From Sphingomonadales bacterium (GTDB lineage: Bacteria > Pseudomonadota > Alphaproteobacteria > Sphingomonadales > Sphingomonadaceae), in assembly GCA_027486415.1 (NCBI GenBank), contig JAIXPC010000008.1, positions 310,001 to 374,000 of the forward strand: a stretch of DNA of 64,000 nucleotides. The letters run 5' to 3'. A program made the position numbers and the translations under genes. The first letter of the stretch is position 1. Every line of letters begins with the position of its first letter. Under the pieces are notes generated by a model. It ran no database searches, was not told where the DNA came from, and was given only the letters and a program-made list of their open reading frames with translations. This document shows positions 8,707 through 19,884 of the stretch, piece by piece.

Positions 8707-9105
8707 ATGTCGAACGGTCGCCCTTCCGTGCCCGATGCCCTGCTGCGCCTCGGCGCGCTGGCGGCGGCGACGATGGCGGGGCTGCACCTGTGGCTGGCAT
8801 GGGCCGTGCAGGATTGGCCCGCCGATGGCCCGATGCCGCAACCCCTGCAATCGGTGGCCATCGCGGAATTCATGCTGTGGTTCCTGCTGGTGCCGGCCGC
8901 CGTCGTTGTTGGCTTGCGCTGGCGGGCAACGCGGGACCGACGGCTGGCGCTGCTGGCGCTCGTCTGCGTGGCGGCGGTCGCCGTGTCGCTGGCGGGCTGG
9001 CGCGCAGCCGACACGGCAGGCGCGTGGCTGGTCCTCAACCTCGCCGATGCCGCACTCTCGCTACTGGGTGCTGGCGCGGCGATCAGGGCGCTGCGACTGC
9101 GCTGA
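8707..9105 (+). CDS. Hypothetical four-helix membrane protein (132 aa)
   Basis: The predicted protein has four hydrophobic segments (about residues 11-31, 48-68, 78-97 and 105-125) joined by short polar loops, the second containing RWRATRDRR. I recognise no family or catalytic motif. The ATG at 8707 is the first in frame; no clear ribosome-binding site is visible. The gene is divergent from the small gene at 8402 and convergent with the secreted protein at 9108, from which it is separated by two bases. Codon use is like that of the neighbours. Confidence that it is coding is good, but function is open. Confidence 0.7.
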   Translation: MSNGRPSVPDALLRLGALAAATMAGLHLWLAWAVQDWPADGPMPQPLQSVAIAEFMLWFLLVPAAVVVGLRWRATRDRRLALLALVCVAAVAVSLAGWRAADTAGAWLVLNLADAALSLLGAGAAIRALRLR

Positions 9106-9107
9106 GA

Positions 9108-9785
9108 TCAGGGGGTGATTTTCGCCGCGCTGGTCGCACCCGACAGCGTGTCCACCGCTGTCACCCACGTGGCACCCGCCGGCACATCGCCGGCAAAGCG
9201 GCCGGTCTTGCCCGCCCACGTCAGCCGAACGGGATTGTTGCCGGCCCACGCCTTCACCTCGAACCGCTTTTCATCCCACAGCGTGCCGGGCGCGATCGGG
9301 CAGCCGCACAGCATCGACACGTCCACAACGATCTGCCCGCCCTCGCGGTGCGCCGTCAGGGCCAGGCCGGGCAGTTCGACCACCCAGCCATCGCCCACCA
9401 CCGGCTGGCCGGGGATCAGCCAGCGGGTTTCGGCCTTGGTCACCACGACGCCAGCCGGCTTCATCGGCCCGCTCACCGTCACCCGCACCTGGCGCGGTTC
9501 GGCAATGTCGAGCGTGGCGGAAAAACCGGCTGTATTGGCATCGGCCATCGGCGTGCCGCGCGGTGCGCCGGGCATGATCTTCGCCGTATCGCCGGTGCCG
9601 CCCTCGATCCGGCCCCTGGCCAGCGTCTTGCCGGTGGCAGCATCGGCCAGTTCGACATCCATGCCGCCCATGCCAGTGCCGATGAACTTGGCGCCCTGGC
9701 TGAGCACGCGCACGGTGACCGGGGTCGGAACGGCAAGCGCCGGCGCCGCAGACAGCAGCACGGCAAGGGCGAACAGGCGGTTCAT
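9108..9785 (-). CDS. Exported protein of unknown function with a CGC motif
   Basis: Protein of 225 aa with a signal peptide (MNRLFALAVLLSAAPALA) and no further membrane segment, so probably periplasmic. The mature part is beta-rich with a Gly-rich segment (GTGMGGMDVELADAATG). A central motif MLCGCPIAPGTLWD holds the only cysteines outside the leader; CxC can bind metal or form a redox pair (inference). I do not recognise the family. Its ATG overlaps the stop of the upstream DJ-1/PfpI gene by four bases (ATGA), so the two are translationally coupled and may act in one process. Confidence 0.72.
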   Translation of the reverse strand: MNRLFALAVLLSAAPALAVPTPVTVRVLSQGAKFIGTGMGGMDVELADAATGKTLARGRIEGGTGDTAKIMPGAPRGTPMADANTAGFSATLDIAEPRQVRVTVSGPMKPAGVVVTKAETRWLIPGQPVVGDGWVVELPGLALTAHREGGQIVVDVSMLCGCPIAPGTLWDEKRFEVKAWAGNNPVRLTWAGKTGRFAGDVPAGATWVTAVDTLSGATSAAKITP

Positions 9786-10465
9786 GGCATCTCTCCCATC
9801 AGGCGGGCGGCGGCCGCCCGCATCTCGGCATCGCGATGGCCCAGGCGCTGGGCGGTCATCGCCTTCACATTGGCAACAATCTCGGGGCGCGCGGTGGCAG
9901 GCGTGCCGCCGGGGCGGTGATCGGGATCATATTCCAGCGCCAGCCGCAGCGTTGCCGCCACGTCGGGCCCATGCAGATGTTCGACGACCCGGAAGGCGAA
10001 ATCGATGCCGCTGGTGACCCCGCCCGCCGTGATGAACCTGCCATCAAACACGGTGCGTTCGGCCACATATTCGGCGCCGAACAGCGGCAGATAATCGCCC
10101 CATGCCCAGTGGCAGCCCGCCCGCCGCCCGTTCAGCAGGCCTGCCGCCGCGAGGATCAGCGATCCGGTGCAAACACTGGTGATCCACGTCGCGCCGGGCG
10201 CCTGATCCCGCAGCCAGCCCAGCACCACCCGGTCATTCATCACTGCCGAACAGCCATAGCCGCCGGGCACGCAGATCAGATCATATTGTCCCGAACCTGC
10301 CAGCGCCGCTGTCGGCACCAGCGCCAGGCCACAGTCGCTCATCACCGGCGCGAGCGACGTGGCGACAAAGTCCACCTTTGCCCCCGGCATCCGGCTCAAC
10401 ACCTGCGCCGGGCCGGTCAGATCGAGCTGGGTCAGATTGTCATACAGCAGGAATGCGATCCGCAC
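9782..10465 (-). CDS. DJ-1/PfpI family protein (isonitrile hydratase / glutamine amidotransferase-like)
   Basis: Cytoplasmic 227-aa member of the DJ-1/PfpI superfamily. The probable nucleophile cysteine is C99 in ITSVCTGSLILAAAGLL, the conserved nucleophile elbow. A preceding VPGGYG loop and GGVTSGIDFAFRVVEHLHG downstream complete the picture seen in isonitrile hydratase (InhA) and the N-terminal domain of GlxA-type regulators. No AraC-type DNA-binding domain follows, so it is not a GlxA regulator. The start is a GTG at 10465; the hydrophobic strand MRIAFLLYDN begins right there. It is coupled to the exported CGC protein downstream. Confidence 0.85.
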   Translation of the reverse strand: MRIAFLLYDNLTQLDLTGPAQVLSRMPGAKVDFVATSLAPVMSDCGLALVPTAALAGSGQYDLICVPGGYGCSAVMNDRVVLGWLRDQAPGATWITSVCTGSLILAAAGLLNGRRAGCHWAWGDYLPLFGAEYVAERTVFDGRFITAGGVTSGIDFAFRVVEHLHGPDVAATLRLALEYDPDHRPGGTPATARPEIVANVKAMTAQRLGHRDAEMRAAAARLMGEMP

Positions 10466-10598
10466 CTTGGCCTCTCCCCATGGCCTGTCGTCTTACAGGT
10501 TGTGGCCGCGCGGCACCAGTGGCGGCCTCCAGCGTTGCCGCATTGCAGCATCATCGGGCCTGTGCTAGCGCGCGGGCACGTTTTCAGTGGGCACATCC

Positions 10599-12506
10599 AT
10601 GTCTGACCCCGCCGCAACGTCGCCTTCGGCGGCGCACGACTCCCACGGCCACCAACAGTCCCTGATCAAGCTGGCCATTGGCGCGATCGGCGTGGTGTTC
10701 GGCGATATCGGCACCAGCCCGCTCTATGCCTTCAAGGAAACCTTTGCCGGCCACCACCCGCTCGGCCTGTCCAGCATGACGATCTTCGGCGTCATCTCGC
10801 TGATCTTCTGGACCATGATGCTGGTGGTGACGCTGAAATATGTGTCGGTGATCATGCGGGCCGACAATCGCGGCGAAGGCGGCAGCCTGGCCCTGCTGGC
10901 GCTGATCTCGCGCCTGTCCCCCGGCGACACGCGCTCGGCGCAGCTGATTCTTCTGGGTGTTCTGGCCACGGCGCTGTTCTTTGGCGACGCCATCATCACG
11001 CCCGCCATGTCGGTGCTGTCGGCGGTGGAAGGCCTGACCGTGGTGGAAGCGCGAATGCAGCCAATGGTGCTGCCCATCGCCATCTCGATCCTGCTCGCCC
11101 TGTTCTTCTTCCAGAGCCGCGGCACCGCAAAGGTGGGCGCCATCTTCGGCCCGATCGTGCTGGTCTATTTCGCCACGCTCGCCGTGCTCGGCATCATCAA
11201 CATTGCCCAGTATCCGGCGATCATCGCCGCGCTCAATCCGTGGCACGCAGCAGTGTTCATCGCCGAAATGCCGCTGGCCGCGTTCCTGGCCCTGGGCAGC
11301 GTCGTGCTCGCCGTGACGGGGGCTGAAGCGCTCTATGCCGACATGGGGCATTTCGGTCGCAACCCGATCCGGCTGGGCTGGTATGTGCTGGTGCTGCCGG
11401 CGCTGATGATCAACTATCTCGGCCAGGGCGCGCTGCTGATGGCCAGCCCCGAAGCCGTCGCCAATCCCTTCTTCCTGATGGCCCCCGATTGGGCGCGGCT
11501 GCCGCTGGTGGTGCTGGCGACGCTGGCCACCATCATCGCCAGCCAGGCGGTGATCTCGGGCGCGTTTTCGGTCACGATGCAGGCGATCCAGCTGGGCTTC
11601 TTGCCGCGCATGAAGATCGTCCACACCTCTGCATCCGCGTTCGGGCAGATCTACATCCCGGCGGTCAACTGGGCGCTGCTGGTGCTGGTGATGGCGCTGG
11701 TGCTGGGCTTCCAGTCCTCCTCCAACCTCGCTGCCGCCTATGGCATTGCGGTGACGGGCACGATGCTGATCGATACCTTCCTGGTGGGCGTGCTGGTGCT
11801 CACCATCTGGCGCTGGCCGAAATGGTGGGCGGCGCCGCTGCTCGGCATCTTCGCGGTGGTCGATCTCGCCTATTTCGCCTCCAACCTCACCAAGGTGCCC
11901 GATGGCGGCTGGTTCCCGCTGGTGATCGGCCTGATCGGTTTCACCGGCCTGACCACCTGGTCGCGCGGCCGCGCGCTGATGCAGGAACGCCTGCGCGATT
12001 CATCGATGCCGATGGAGGTATTCATCAAGTCGGCCGCCGCCGCCGCCACCCGCGTGCCCGGCACGGCGGTGTTCATGACCACGTCGCCGGTGGGCGTGCC
12101 GCAGGCGCTGCTGCACAATCTGAAGCACAACAAGATCCTGCACGAACGGATCATGATCCTGACGGTCGTGATCGACGAGGTGCCCTATGTCTCCGAGGAG
12201 GATCGCATCGGCGTCAAGGATCTAAGCGGCGGCTTCTACCGCATCCTCATCCGCTATGGCTTCATGCAGGAAATCGACATTCCGGCGGTGCTGAAGCAGG
12301 TCGAAAACTGCGGGCCCAAGCTGAAGATGATGGAAACCAGCTTCTTCCTGTCGCGCCAGACGCTGCTGGCCAGCGACAAGCCGGGCATGGCGCTGTGGCG
12401 TGAGCATCTGTTCAGCTGGATGATGCGAAACGCCGAAAGTGCGATGGATTTCTTCAAGCTGCCCACCAACCGCGTGGTCGAACTGGGCAGCCAGGTGGAA
12501 ATCTGA
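10599..12506 (+). CDS. kup: KUP family low-affinity potassium uptake permease
   Basis: Inner-membrane protein of 635 aa with about twelve hydrophobic segments in the first 440 residues and a soluble C-terminal domain of about 190 residues. The first helix carries [18 protein letters not shown], the hallmark of the KUP/HAK/KT family, and [16 protein letters not shown] appears here as [15 protein letters not shown]. The protein takes up K+ with protons. The ATG at 10599 was preferred over a GTG four codons earlier; either is possible. It is followed closely by a convergent small lipoprotein gene. No regulator is adjacent. Confidence 0.95.
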   Translation: MSDPAATSPSAAHDSHGHQQSLIKLAIGAIGVVFGDIGTSPLYAFKETFAGHHPLGLSSMTIFGVISLIFWTMMLVVTLKYVSVIMRADNRGEGGSLALLALISRLSPGDTRSAQLILLGVLATALFFGDAIITPAMSVLSAVEGLTVVEARMQPMVLPIAISILLALFFFQSRGTAKVGAIFGPIVLVYFATLAVLGIINIAQYPAIIAALNPWHAAVFIAEMPLAAFLALGSVVLAVTGAEALYADMGHFGRNPIRLGWYVLVLPALMINYLGQGALLMASPEAVANPFFLMAPDWARLPLVVLATLATIIASQAVISGAFSVTMQAIQLGFLPRMKIVHTSASAFGQIYIPAVNWALLVLVMALVLGFQSSSNLAAAYGIAVTGTMLIDTFLVGVLVLTIWRWPKWWAAPLLGIFAVVDLAYFASNLTKVPDGGWFPLVIGLIGFTGLTTWSRGRALMQERLRDSSMPMEVFIKSAAAAATRVPGTAVFMTTSPVGVPQALLHNLKHNKILHERIMILTVVIDEVPYVSEEDRIGVKDLSGGFYRILIRYGFMQEIDIPAVLKQVENCGPKLKMMETSFFLSRQTLLASDKPGMALWREHLFSWMMRNAESAMDFFKLPTNRVVELGSQVEI

Positions 12507-12513
12507 CCGGCGA

Positions 12514-12909
12514 TCAGAGATCGCTGCTGGAGATGACGAACCACCCGATCGCGCCATCGGACAGGAAGGTGGCCATTTCACCATCGTCCAGCATGAAGGA
12601 CACGCCGCGCTCGACCCGTTCGCCGGCCCCGGCCTGAACCTTCACCGCCCCGCCAGCTGCCCGGACCGTGATCAATCGGCCGGCCATTTGCGCCGACGGC
12701 AAGGTGACGGTGAGCGCCGTGCGGGCAACAACCACGTCGGTATTGGGATCCACGGTCACGTCGCCGGTGGCGAACAGCGGCAGGGCCAGTTGCGCCCCGC
12801 GCGGGCCGGGCGGGCCGGGCGGGCCCTGCCGACCAGCCCCGCCGATGGTGGCCGAGCATCCGGATACAAGGAGAGCGGCGGTCGTGGCTGCAAGAAACCG
12901 GTTCAACAT
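12514..12909 (-). CDS. Small lipoprotein with a short collagen-like segment
   Basis: Protein of 131 aa. The N-terminus MLNRFLAATTAALLVSGC is a type II signal peptide with lipobox LVSGC. Directly after it comes GRQGPPGPPGPRGAQ, five G-x-y triplets in a row. The remaining ~90 residues are beta-rich (VTVDPNTDVVVARTALTVTLP, ending FLSDGAIGWFVISSSDL) and resemble a small tail-fibre-like or phage-like C-terminal domain (inference). The start was set by the lipobox leader. Family not recognised. It is convergent with kup, with seven bases between the stops. Confidence 0.75.
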   Translation of the reverse strand: MLNRFLAATTAALLVSGCSATIGGAGRQGPPGPPGPRGAQLALPLFATGDVTVDPNTDVVVARTALTVTLPSAQMAGRLITVRAAGGAVKVQAGAGERVERGVSFMLDDGEMATFLSDGAIGWFVISSSDL

Positions 12910-13011
12910 TGCATTTGTGTAATGTATTTGCGATCCCCGCACAAGTCATGGTCTTTGCATGGCCGCACATCGGGCGTAGCAGGGAGGCGTCAATTCCAAG
13001 GAAGCCGCCCC

Positions 13012-14013
13012 ATGACCACCAGCCGCGAAATCCGCCTTGTCAGCCGCCCGGTTGGCGTTCCCGCTGCCGCCAATTTCGAAGTCGCCAGCGTCACCCTGCC
13101 CGCCCCCGGTCCCGGCGAAGTGCTGGTGCAGAACCGCTTCATGTCCGTCGATCCCTACATGCGCGGCCGCATGTATGATCGTCCGTCCTATGTGCCGCCG
13201 TTTGCCATCGGTGACGCGCTGCAGGGCGGCGCGGTCGGCGTTGTCGTCGAAAGCAACGCCGAAGGCTGGAAAAAGGGCGACATCGTCTCGTCGATGTTCG
13301 GCTGGCGTGAGGCATTCGTGGCCCCGGCTGCCGGGCTCGAAAAGCTCGACGTGCCGACGGGCCTGCCGATGGAGGCGTTCCTCGGCGTCCTCGGAATGCC
13401 GGGCCTCACTGCCTGGGCCGGCCTCACGCAGATCGGCAAGCCCAAGCCGGGCGACGTGGTGTTCGTGTCGGGCGCGGCCGGCGCTGTCGGCAGCATCGTG
13501 GTGCAGGTCGCCAAGAAAAAGGGCTGCATCGTCGTCGCCACCGCCGGCAGCGATGAAAAATGCGCCTGGCTGAAGGGCCTGGGCGTCGATCACGCCATCA
13601 ACTACCGCACCTGCGGCAACCTGCTGGCCGCGGTGCAGGCCGCCGCGCCCAAGGGCATCGACATCTATTTCGACAATGTCGGCAACGAGCATCTGGAGGT
13701 TGCCATCGAGGTTGCCCGCCCGTTCGCGCGGCTGATCGAATGCGGCATGATCTCCAGCTACAACGACACCGATCCGGCGCCCGGCCCGCGCAACATGGTG
13801 CAGATCGTCGGCAAATCCCTCACCCTGCGCGGCTTTATCGTCATGGAGTTCGCCGGGCTTCGCGGCGAATTCATGGCCGAAGTCGGCCCGTGGATCAGGA
13901 AGGGCCTGCTGAAGTGGGAAGAAACGGTGTTCGAAGGGATCGAGAAGGCGCCTGATGCCTTCATCGGCCTGTTTGAGGGCAAGAACACCGGCAAGATGCT
14001 GGTGAAACTGTAA
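13012..14013 (+). CDS. NADP-dependent oxidoreductase, MDR superfamily (CurA / leukotriene-B4 dehydrogenase-like)
   Basis: Cytoplasmic protein of 333 aa. It shows MSVDPYMRGRMYD, the family's N-terminal signature, then the Rossmann motif SGAAGAVGSIVVQVAKKKG and VDHAINYRT. IDIYFDNVGNEHLE, also typical, follows. There are no zinc-binding cysteines, so it is a zinc-independent medium-chain reductase, probably reducing alpha,beta-unsaturated ketones with NADPH. The start MTTSREIRLV has AAGGAAG six to seven bases upstream. It is divergent from the lipoprotein and convergent with recR. Physiological substrate unknown. Confidence 0.93.
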   Translation: MTTSREIRLVSRPVGVPAAANFEVASVTLPAPGPGEVLVQNRFMSVDPYMRGRMYDRPSYVPPFAIGDALQGGAVGVVVESNAEGWKKGDIVSSMFGWREAFVAPAAGLEKLDVPTGLPMEAFLGVLGMPGLTAWAGLTQIGKPKPGDVVFVSGAAGAVGSIVVQVAKKKGCIVVATAGSDEKCAWLKGLGVDHAINYRTCGNLLAAVQAAAPKGIDIYFDNVGNEHLEVAIEVARPFARLIECGMISSYNDTDPAPGPRNMVQIVGKSLTLRGFIVMEFAGLRGEFMAEVGPWIRKGLLKWEETVFEGIEKAPDAFIGLFEGKNTGKMLVKL

Positions 14014-14034
14014 CGACCTTGGCGGCCGGATGGA

Positions 14035-14631
14035 TCAGCCCACCGGCCGCCGCGCCCCCAGCGCCAGCGCCAGGGTGCCTTCATCCAGCCAGTCCAGCTC
14101 CCCGCCCATCGGCAGGCCCTGTGCCAGCTGGCTCACCTTGACGCCGGTCGCTGCCAGCGCCTCGGCAACATAGTGCATCGTCGCCTGCCCCTCCATCGTG
14201 GCCGATAGCGCCAGCACCACTTCGGTCACCACGCCGTCGCCGGCACGGGCAACGAGGGACGGGATGGCCAGATCATCCGGACCCACACCGTCCAGCGCCG
14301 AAAGCCGGCCGCCCAGCACGTGGTACCGCCCGGAAAACAGCCGGCGATCATCCAGCGCCCACAGATCGGCGACATCGGCCACCACGCACAGCAGGCCGGG
14401 ATCGCGGCGCGGATCACGGCAGATGGCGCACGGGTCGCTGGTTTCGACATTGCCGCAGGTGGAGCAGACGACAAGGTTGGCGGCGACCGCCTGCAACGCC
14501 GCCAGCAAGGGGGCCAGGGCCACTTCGCGCCGCTTGATCAGGTGCAGCACGGCCCGCCGCGCCGATCGCGGGCCAAGGCCCGGCAGGCGGGCCAGCGCAT
14601 TCGTCAGCGCGTCGATTTCGGGCGAAGCCAT
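14035..14631 (-). CDS. recR: Recombination mediator protein RecR
   Basis: Protein of 198 aa acting with RecF/RecO to load RecA at gaps. Domains in order: helix-hairpin-helix ([18 protein letters not shown], residues ~17-34), a zinc finger with C-S-T-C and C-A-I-C, the Toprim domain starting [13 protein letters not shown], and a C-terminal Walker-B-like region. Length is standard (about 200 aa). The ATG at 14631 gives the usual N-terminus [10 protein letters not shown]. Often recR is next to a YbaB gene, but here it stands alone, divergent from acnA. Confidence 0.95.
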   Translation of the reverse strand: MASPEIDALTNALARLPGLGPRSARRAVLHLIKRREVALAPLLAALQAVAANLVVCSTCGNVETSDPCAICRDPRRDPGLLCVVADVADLWALDDRRLFSGRYHVLGGRLSALDGVGPDDLAIPSLVARAGDGVVTEVVLALSATMEGQATMHYVAEALAATGVKVSQLAQGLPMGGELDWLDEGTLALALGARRPVG

Positions 14632-14776
14632 GGCCTTCCTATGGGGTGAAGTTTTTACCGGCGCAACCGGTCTGGATTTTGACACGAATTCGCCCGCACC
14701 CGCTCTTTTCGCGCTGCACCATCTCGGCTAGATCATGCGACATCTTGTCAAAAAACACACACAAGGGAGAGGCGCC

Positions 14777-17457
<2,681 letters not shown>

Positions 17458-17461
<4 letters not shown>

Positions 17462-17703
17462 GCTGGCAGACCATCGCCATCGAGGCGGCGGGCTGGATCG
17501 GGGCGGTGCTGGTGCTGGCGGGCTATGCCCTTGCCAGCGCCGGCCGCCTTGATGGCCGCTCGCCCGCCTTCCAGTGGCTCAACCTGATCGGCGCGGCCGG
17601 CTTTGTCATCAACACGGCGTACCACGGCGCGTTACCGTCGATGGTGCTCAACATCATCTGGTGCGGGATCGCCATTGTCACCCTCTGGCGGCGGCGCAGA
17701 TGA
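17458..17703 (+). CDS. CBU_0592-like small membrane protein (81 aa)
   Basis: Protein of 81 aa with three hydrophobic stretches (residues ~10-28, ~38-53 and ~57-75). The pattern [20 protein letters not shown] with [20 protein letters not shown] matches my memory of the CBU_0592 family of short integral membrane proteins with no established function. The ATG overlaps the acnA stop (ATGA), so it is translated together with aconitase. Only weak family evidence beyond hydropathy; the coupling and the codon use support a real gene. Confidence 0.75.
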
Positions 17704-17820
17704 CAAAAAAGCAATTGTTTTCCCGTTATGATTCCCGAATATTCCGATTGTAGTTAATAACAATTATCTTAAGGTTAACCCTGACGTCCGATTGGCGTTG
17801 ATTCGTTGGGGGTATTGCAT

Positions 17821-19071
17821 ATGCGTCGTCTTGCCATGCTTGGCTGTGCTGTCAGCGCAGTCCTGGCGTCTCCTGTTCTGGCCATTGAACGGGTCGATCT
17901 GTTTCCCAATCCCGCGGCCCTGTCGCCCGTCGCTGCCAAGCAGTTGAGCGCGATCCAGCCGGTCAAACTGACCAGCGGTTCCAGGGGCAATCTGTCGTGG
18001 ACGGCGGCCAGCCGGGTCATCGGCCAGACCGCCACATCGGATGTGCTGGCGCCCGGCAACAACATTGGCGGCGGCAACCCGCTCTACAAGCCGGGTTCCA
18101 ACAAGAGCGGCACTGTCGCGCTGATCATGGAATATCCCAACGGCAGCGCCTTCATCTGCTCCGGCAGCCTGATGGCCGATGGCCGCTCGATCGCGACAGC
18201 GGCCCACTGCGTCAGCGATGGTGCCGGCACCGCCAACCCGTCGCGAACCACCGTGCATTTCTTCAATGGCAACCCTGATCAACGTGCCGTCACGCCTGGT
18301 GCCAGCGAAACCCGCAGCGTGACCGCCTATTTTGTCCATCCCGAATATACCGGCGAAGTGATCGACCAGAATGACATCGCGATCCTGCGCCTGAACCGCG
18401 AAGCTCCGGCCTCCGCACAGCGCTACGATCTTTATACCAACAACGATCTGACCGGCCGTGAATTCAATGTCGCCGGTTATGGCACGCGCTCGACCGTTGG
18501 CGGCGCGGCCGGCAACACAGCACCGTTTGGCGCACGCACGGGCTACCTGCGCGAAGGCGACAACAGGTTCGACTATGCCTGGGGCGATTCGCGCTTCCAG
18601 GGCTTTTTCACCGATGTGATCGCTGGCGAGAATTTCTTCGGCACCGCCGAGATCGAATTCAGCTACATCTCCGATTTCGACAACGGCACGCTGGCCCAGG
18701 ATCAGTCGCGTCGGATTGCCAACGCCCTCGGGCTGGGTCCGTTGGGGAACACATTCTTCAACGACCAGGGCCTCGGCGACCGCGAAGTCGGCATTGCCGG
18801 CGGCGATTCGGGCGGCCCGGGCTTCATCGATGGCAAGCTGGCCTCGATCAATTCCTATGGCCTTACCTTCGGTCCCAACTTCGGTGATTTCGGCGGTGGC
18901 CTGAACGCCGGCTGGGGTGAGTTCTCGGGCTATGTGCCGGTCTATATCCACACCGACTTCATCGCCTCGACCGCCGTGCCGGAACCGGCGAGCTGGGCGA
19001 TGCTGATCGCTGGCTTCGGCCTCACCGGTGCCACCATGCGCCGCCGTCGCACCCGCGCCGTCGCCGCCTGA
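17821..19071 (+). CDS. Trypsin-like serine protease with PEPxxWA-CTERM anchor
   Basis: Protein of 416 aa. A signal peptide (about residues 1-21) precedes a chymotrypsin-fold domain with its triad visible: H129 in ATAAHCV, D185 in NDIAILRL and S330 in GGDSGGPGF. A C-terminal sorting domain follows: AVPEPASWAMLIAGFGLTG and an RRRR cluster. It should be exported, processed by an exosortase and released or anchored at the surface. The start has no clear Shine-Dalgarno; the ATG at 17821 gives the best signal peptide (a TTG five codons upstream is the alternative). An AT-rich 117-bp leader precedes it, unlike the GC-rich surroundings. A hairpin terminator follows. Confidence 0.9.
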   Translation: MRRLAMLGCAVSAVLASPVLAIERVDLFPNPAALSPVAAKQLSAIQPVKLTSGSRGNLSWTAASRVIGQTATSDVLAPGNNIGGGNPLYKPGSNKSGTVALIMEYPNGSAFICSGSLMADGRSIATAAHCVSDGAGTANPSRTTVHFFNGNPDQRAVTPGASETRSVTAYFVHPEYTGEVIDQNDIAILRLNREAPASAQRYDLYTNNDLTGREFNVAGYGTRSTVGGAAGNTAPFGARTGYLREGDNRFDYAWGDSRFQGFFTDVIAGENFFGTAEIEFSYISDFDNGTLAQDQSRRIANALGLGPLGNTFFNDQGLGDREVGIAGGDSGGPGFIDGKLASINSYGLTFGPNFGDFGGGLNAGWGEFSGYVPVYIHTDFIASTAVPEPASWAMLIAGFGLTGATMRRRRTRAVAA

Positions 19072-19092
19072 CGCACCTGATTGCCTGAACAG

Positions 19093-19127
19093 GGCCGGGG
19101 CCGGATCATCCCGGCGCCGGCCTTTTT
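19093..19127 (+). terminator. Rho-independent terminator between the serine protease and the HAD gene
   Basis: GGCCGGGGCCGG (19093-19104) pairs with CCGGCGCCGGCC (19111-19122) with one mismatch and a six-base loop, followed by TTTTT. It lies 21 bases after the protease stop and abuts the stop of the convergent HAD gene. Confidence 0.8.
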
Positions 19128-19867
19128 CATGCGCGTTCGAAATAGCTTTTCCGCAAGATGCCCCACTGCACCAGCGGCCAGCCGCGCGCCACCGCGATGG
19201 CCACCAGCGCAGCATCGGCATTGGCACAGGTGACGCTGCCGCCCCGTTCGATGGCCAGTTCAAAACACGGCAGGTCGCTGTGGTGGTCGCTGGTGAAATG
19301 CACCACCGCGCCGTCCAGCCCCTCGCGCGACAGCCACGCTTCCAGCGCCGCGCGCTTGGCCGCGCCATAACAGTTGGGGCCGGCCAGGTCGCTGTATACC
19401 TGCCCTCCGCGCCGCACCGCCTCGGTCGCCACGACATCGGCGATGCCCATCCGGGCCGCGATGGCGCGAACATAGTAACTGTGGCTGGCCGACGCGATCA
19501 CCACGCGTCGGCCGGCCGCCGCATCACGCGCCACCGCCTCGGCCGCTTGGGGCAGGCCGTGCCGGATCACGAAGCCATCGGCAAAGCGTGCTGCTGCCGC
19601 CGCCAGCCGCGCCTCGCCCACGCGCGGCCCGATCAGCCAGCGGTGCGCCCAGGCCTTGATGGCGCCCCGATCCATCAGCTTCAATCCGAACGCCAGTCCG
19701 CCCAGGGCCACCAATGGCAGCAAAATGGCCCGCCAGGGCGCTTCATGGCGCAACCAGAAGGCCAGAAACGGCAGCCAGCTGCCGCCATCGGTCAACGTCC
19801 GGTCAAGGTCGTAGACGGCAACGTCCGGCTGTGGTGATATCGCGGCGCTTGGCATTTGCAGCGGCAT
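19127..19867 (-). CDS. HAD-IB family hydrolase (phosphoserine phosphatase-like)
   Basis: Protein of 246 aa. Motif I is VAVYDLDRTLTDG with catalytic Asp20 and Asp22, motif II is in VIASASHSYYV, and the acidic motif III appears as FTSDHHSDLPCF. A hydrophobic stretch around residues 43-65 lies in the cap region, suggesting membrane association, as in other HAD-IB phosphatases. Substrates in this subfamily include phosphoserine, phospholipid head groups and sugar phosphates; the sequence does not decide. The ATG at 19867 was taken, with a second Met four codons in. It is divergent from the Mla operon, 17 bases apart, so a shared promoter region and a lipid-related role are possible (inference). 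Confidence 0.85.
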   Translation of the reverse strand: MPLQMPSAAISPQPDVAVYDLDRTLTDGGSWLPFLAFWLRHEAPWRAILLPLVALGGLAFGLKLMDRGAIKAWAHRWLIGPRVGEARLAAAAARFADGFVIRHGLPQAAEAVARDAAAGRRVVIASASHSYYVRAIAARMGIADVVATEAVRRGGQVYSDLAGPNCYGAAKRAALEAWLSREGLDGAVVHFTSDHHSDLPCFELAIERGGSVTCANADAALVAIAVARGWPLVQWGILRKSYFERA

Positions 19868-19884
19868 AGCCCAGTTTGGCCCGC

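Noticed and set aside
12490-12530. Hairpin GCGATC/GATCGC between kup and the lipoprotein gene as a terminator
   Set aside because: Only six base pairs with a three-base loop and no T run; too weak to call.
14021-14051. GGCGGCCGG/CCGGCCGCC stem between the oxidoreductase and recR genes
   Set aside because: The nine-base stem lies partly inside the recR coding end and has no T run on either strand; in GC-rich coding DNA such stems are common by chance.
14639-14776. TTGACA-like hexamer before acnA as a -35 box
   Set aside because: No acceptable -10 hexamer lies 15-19 bases downstream, so I do not call a promoter.
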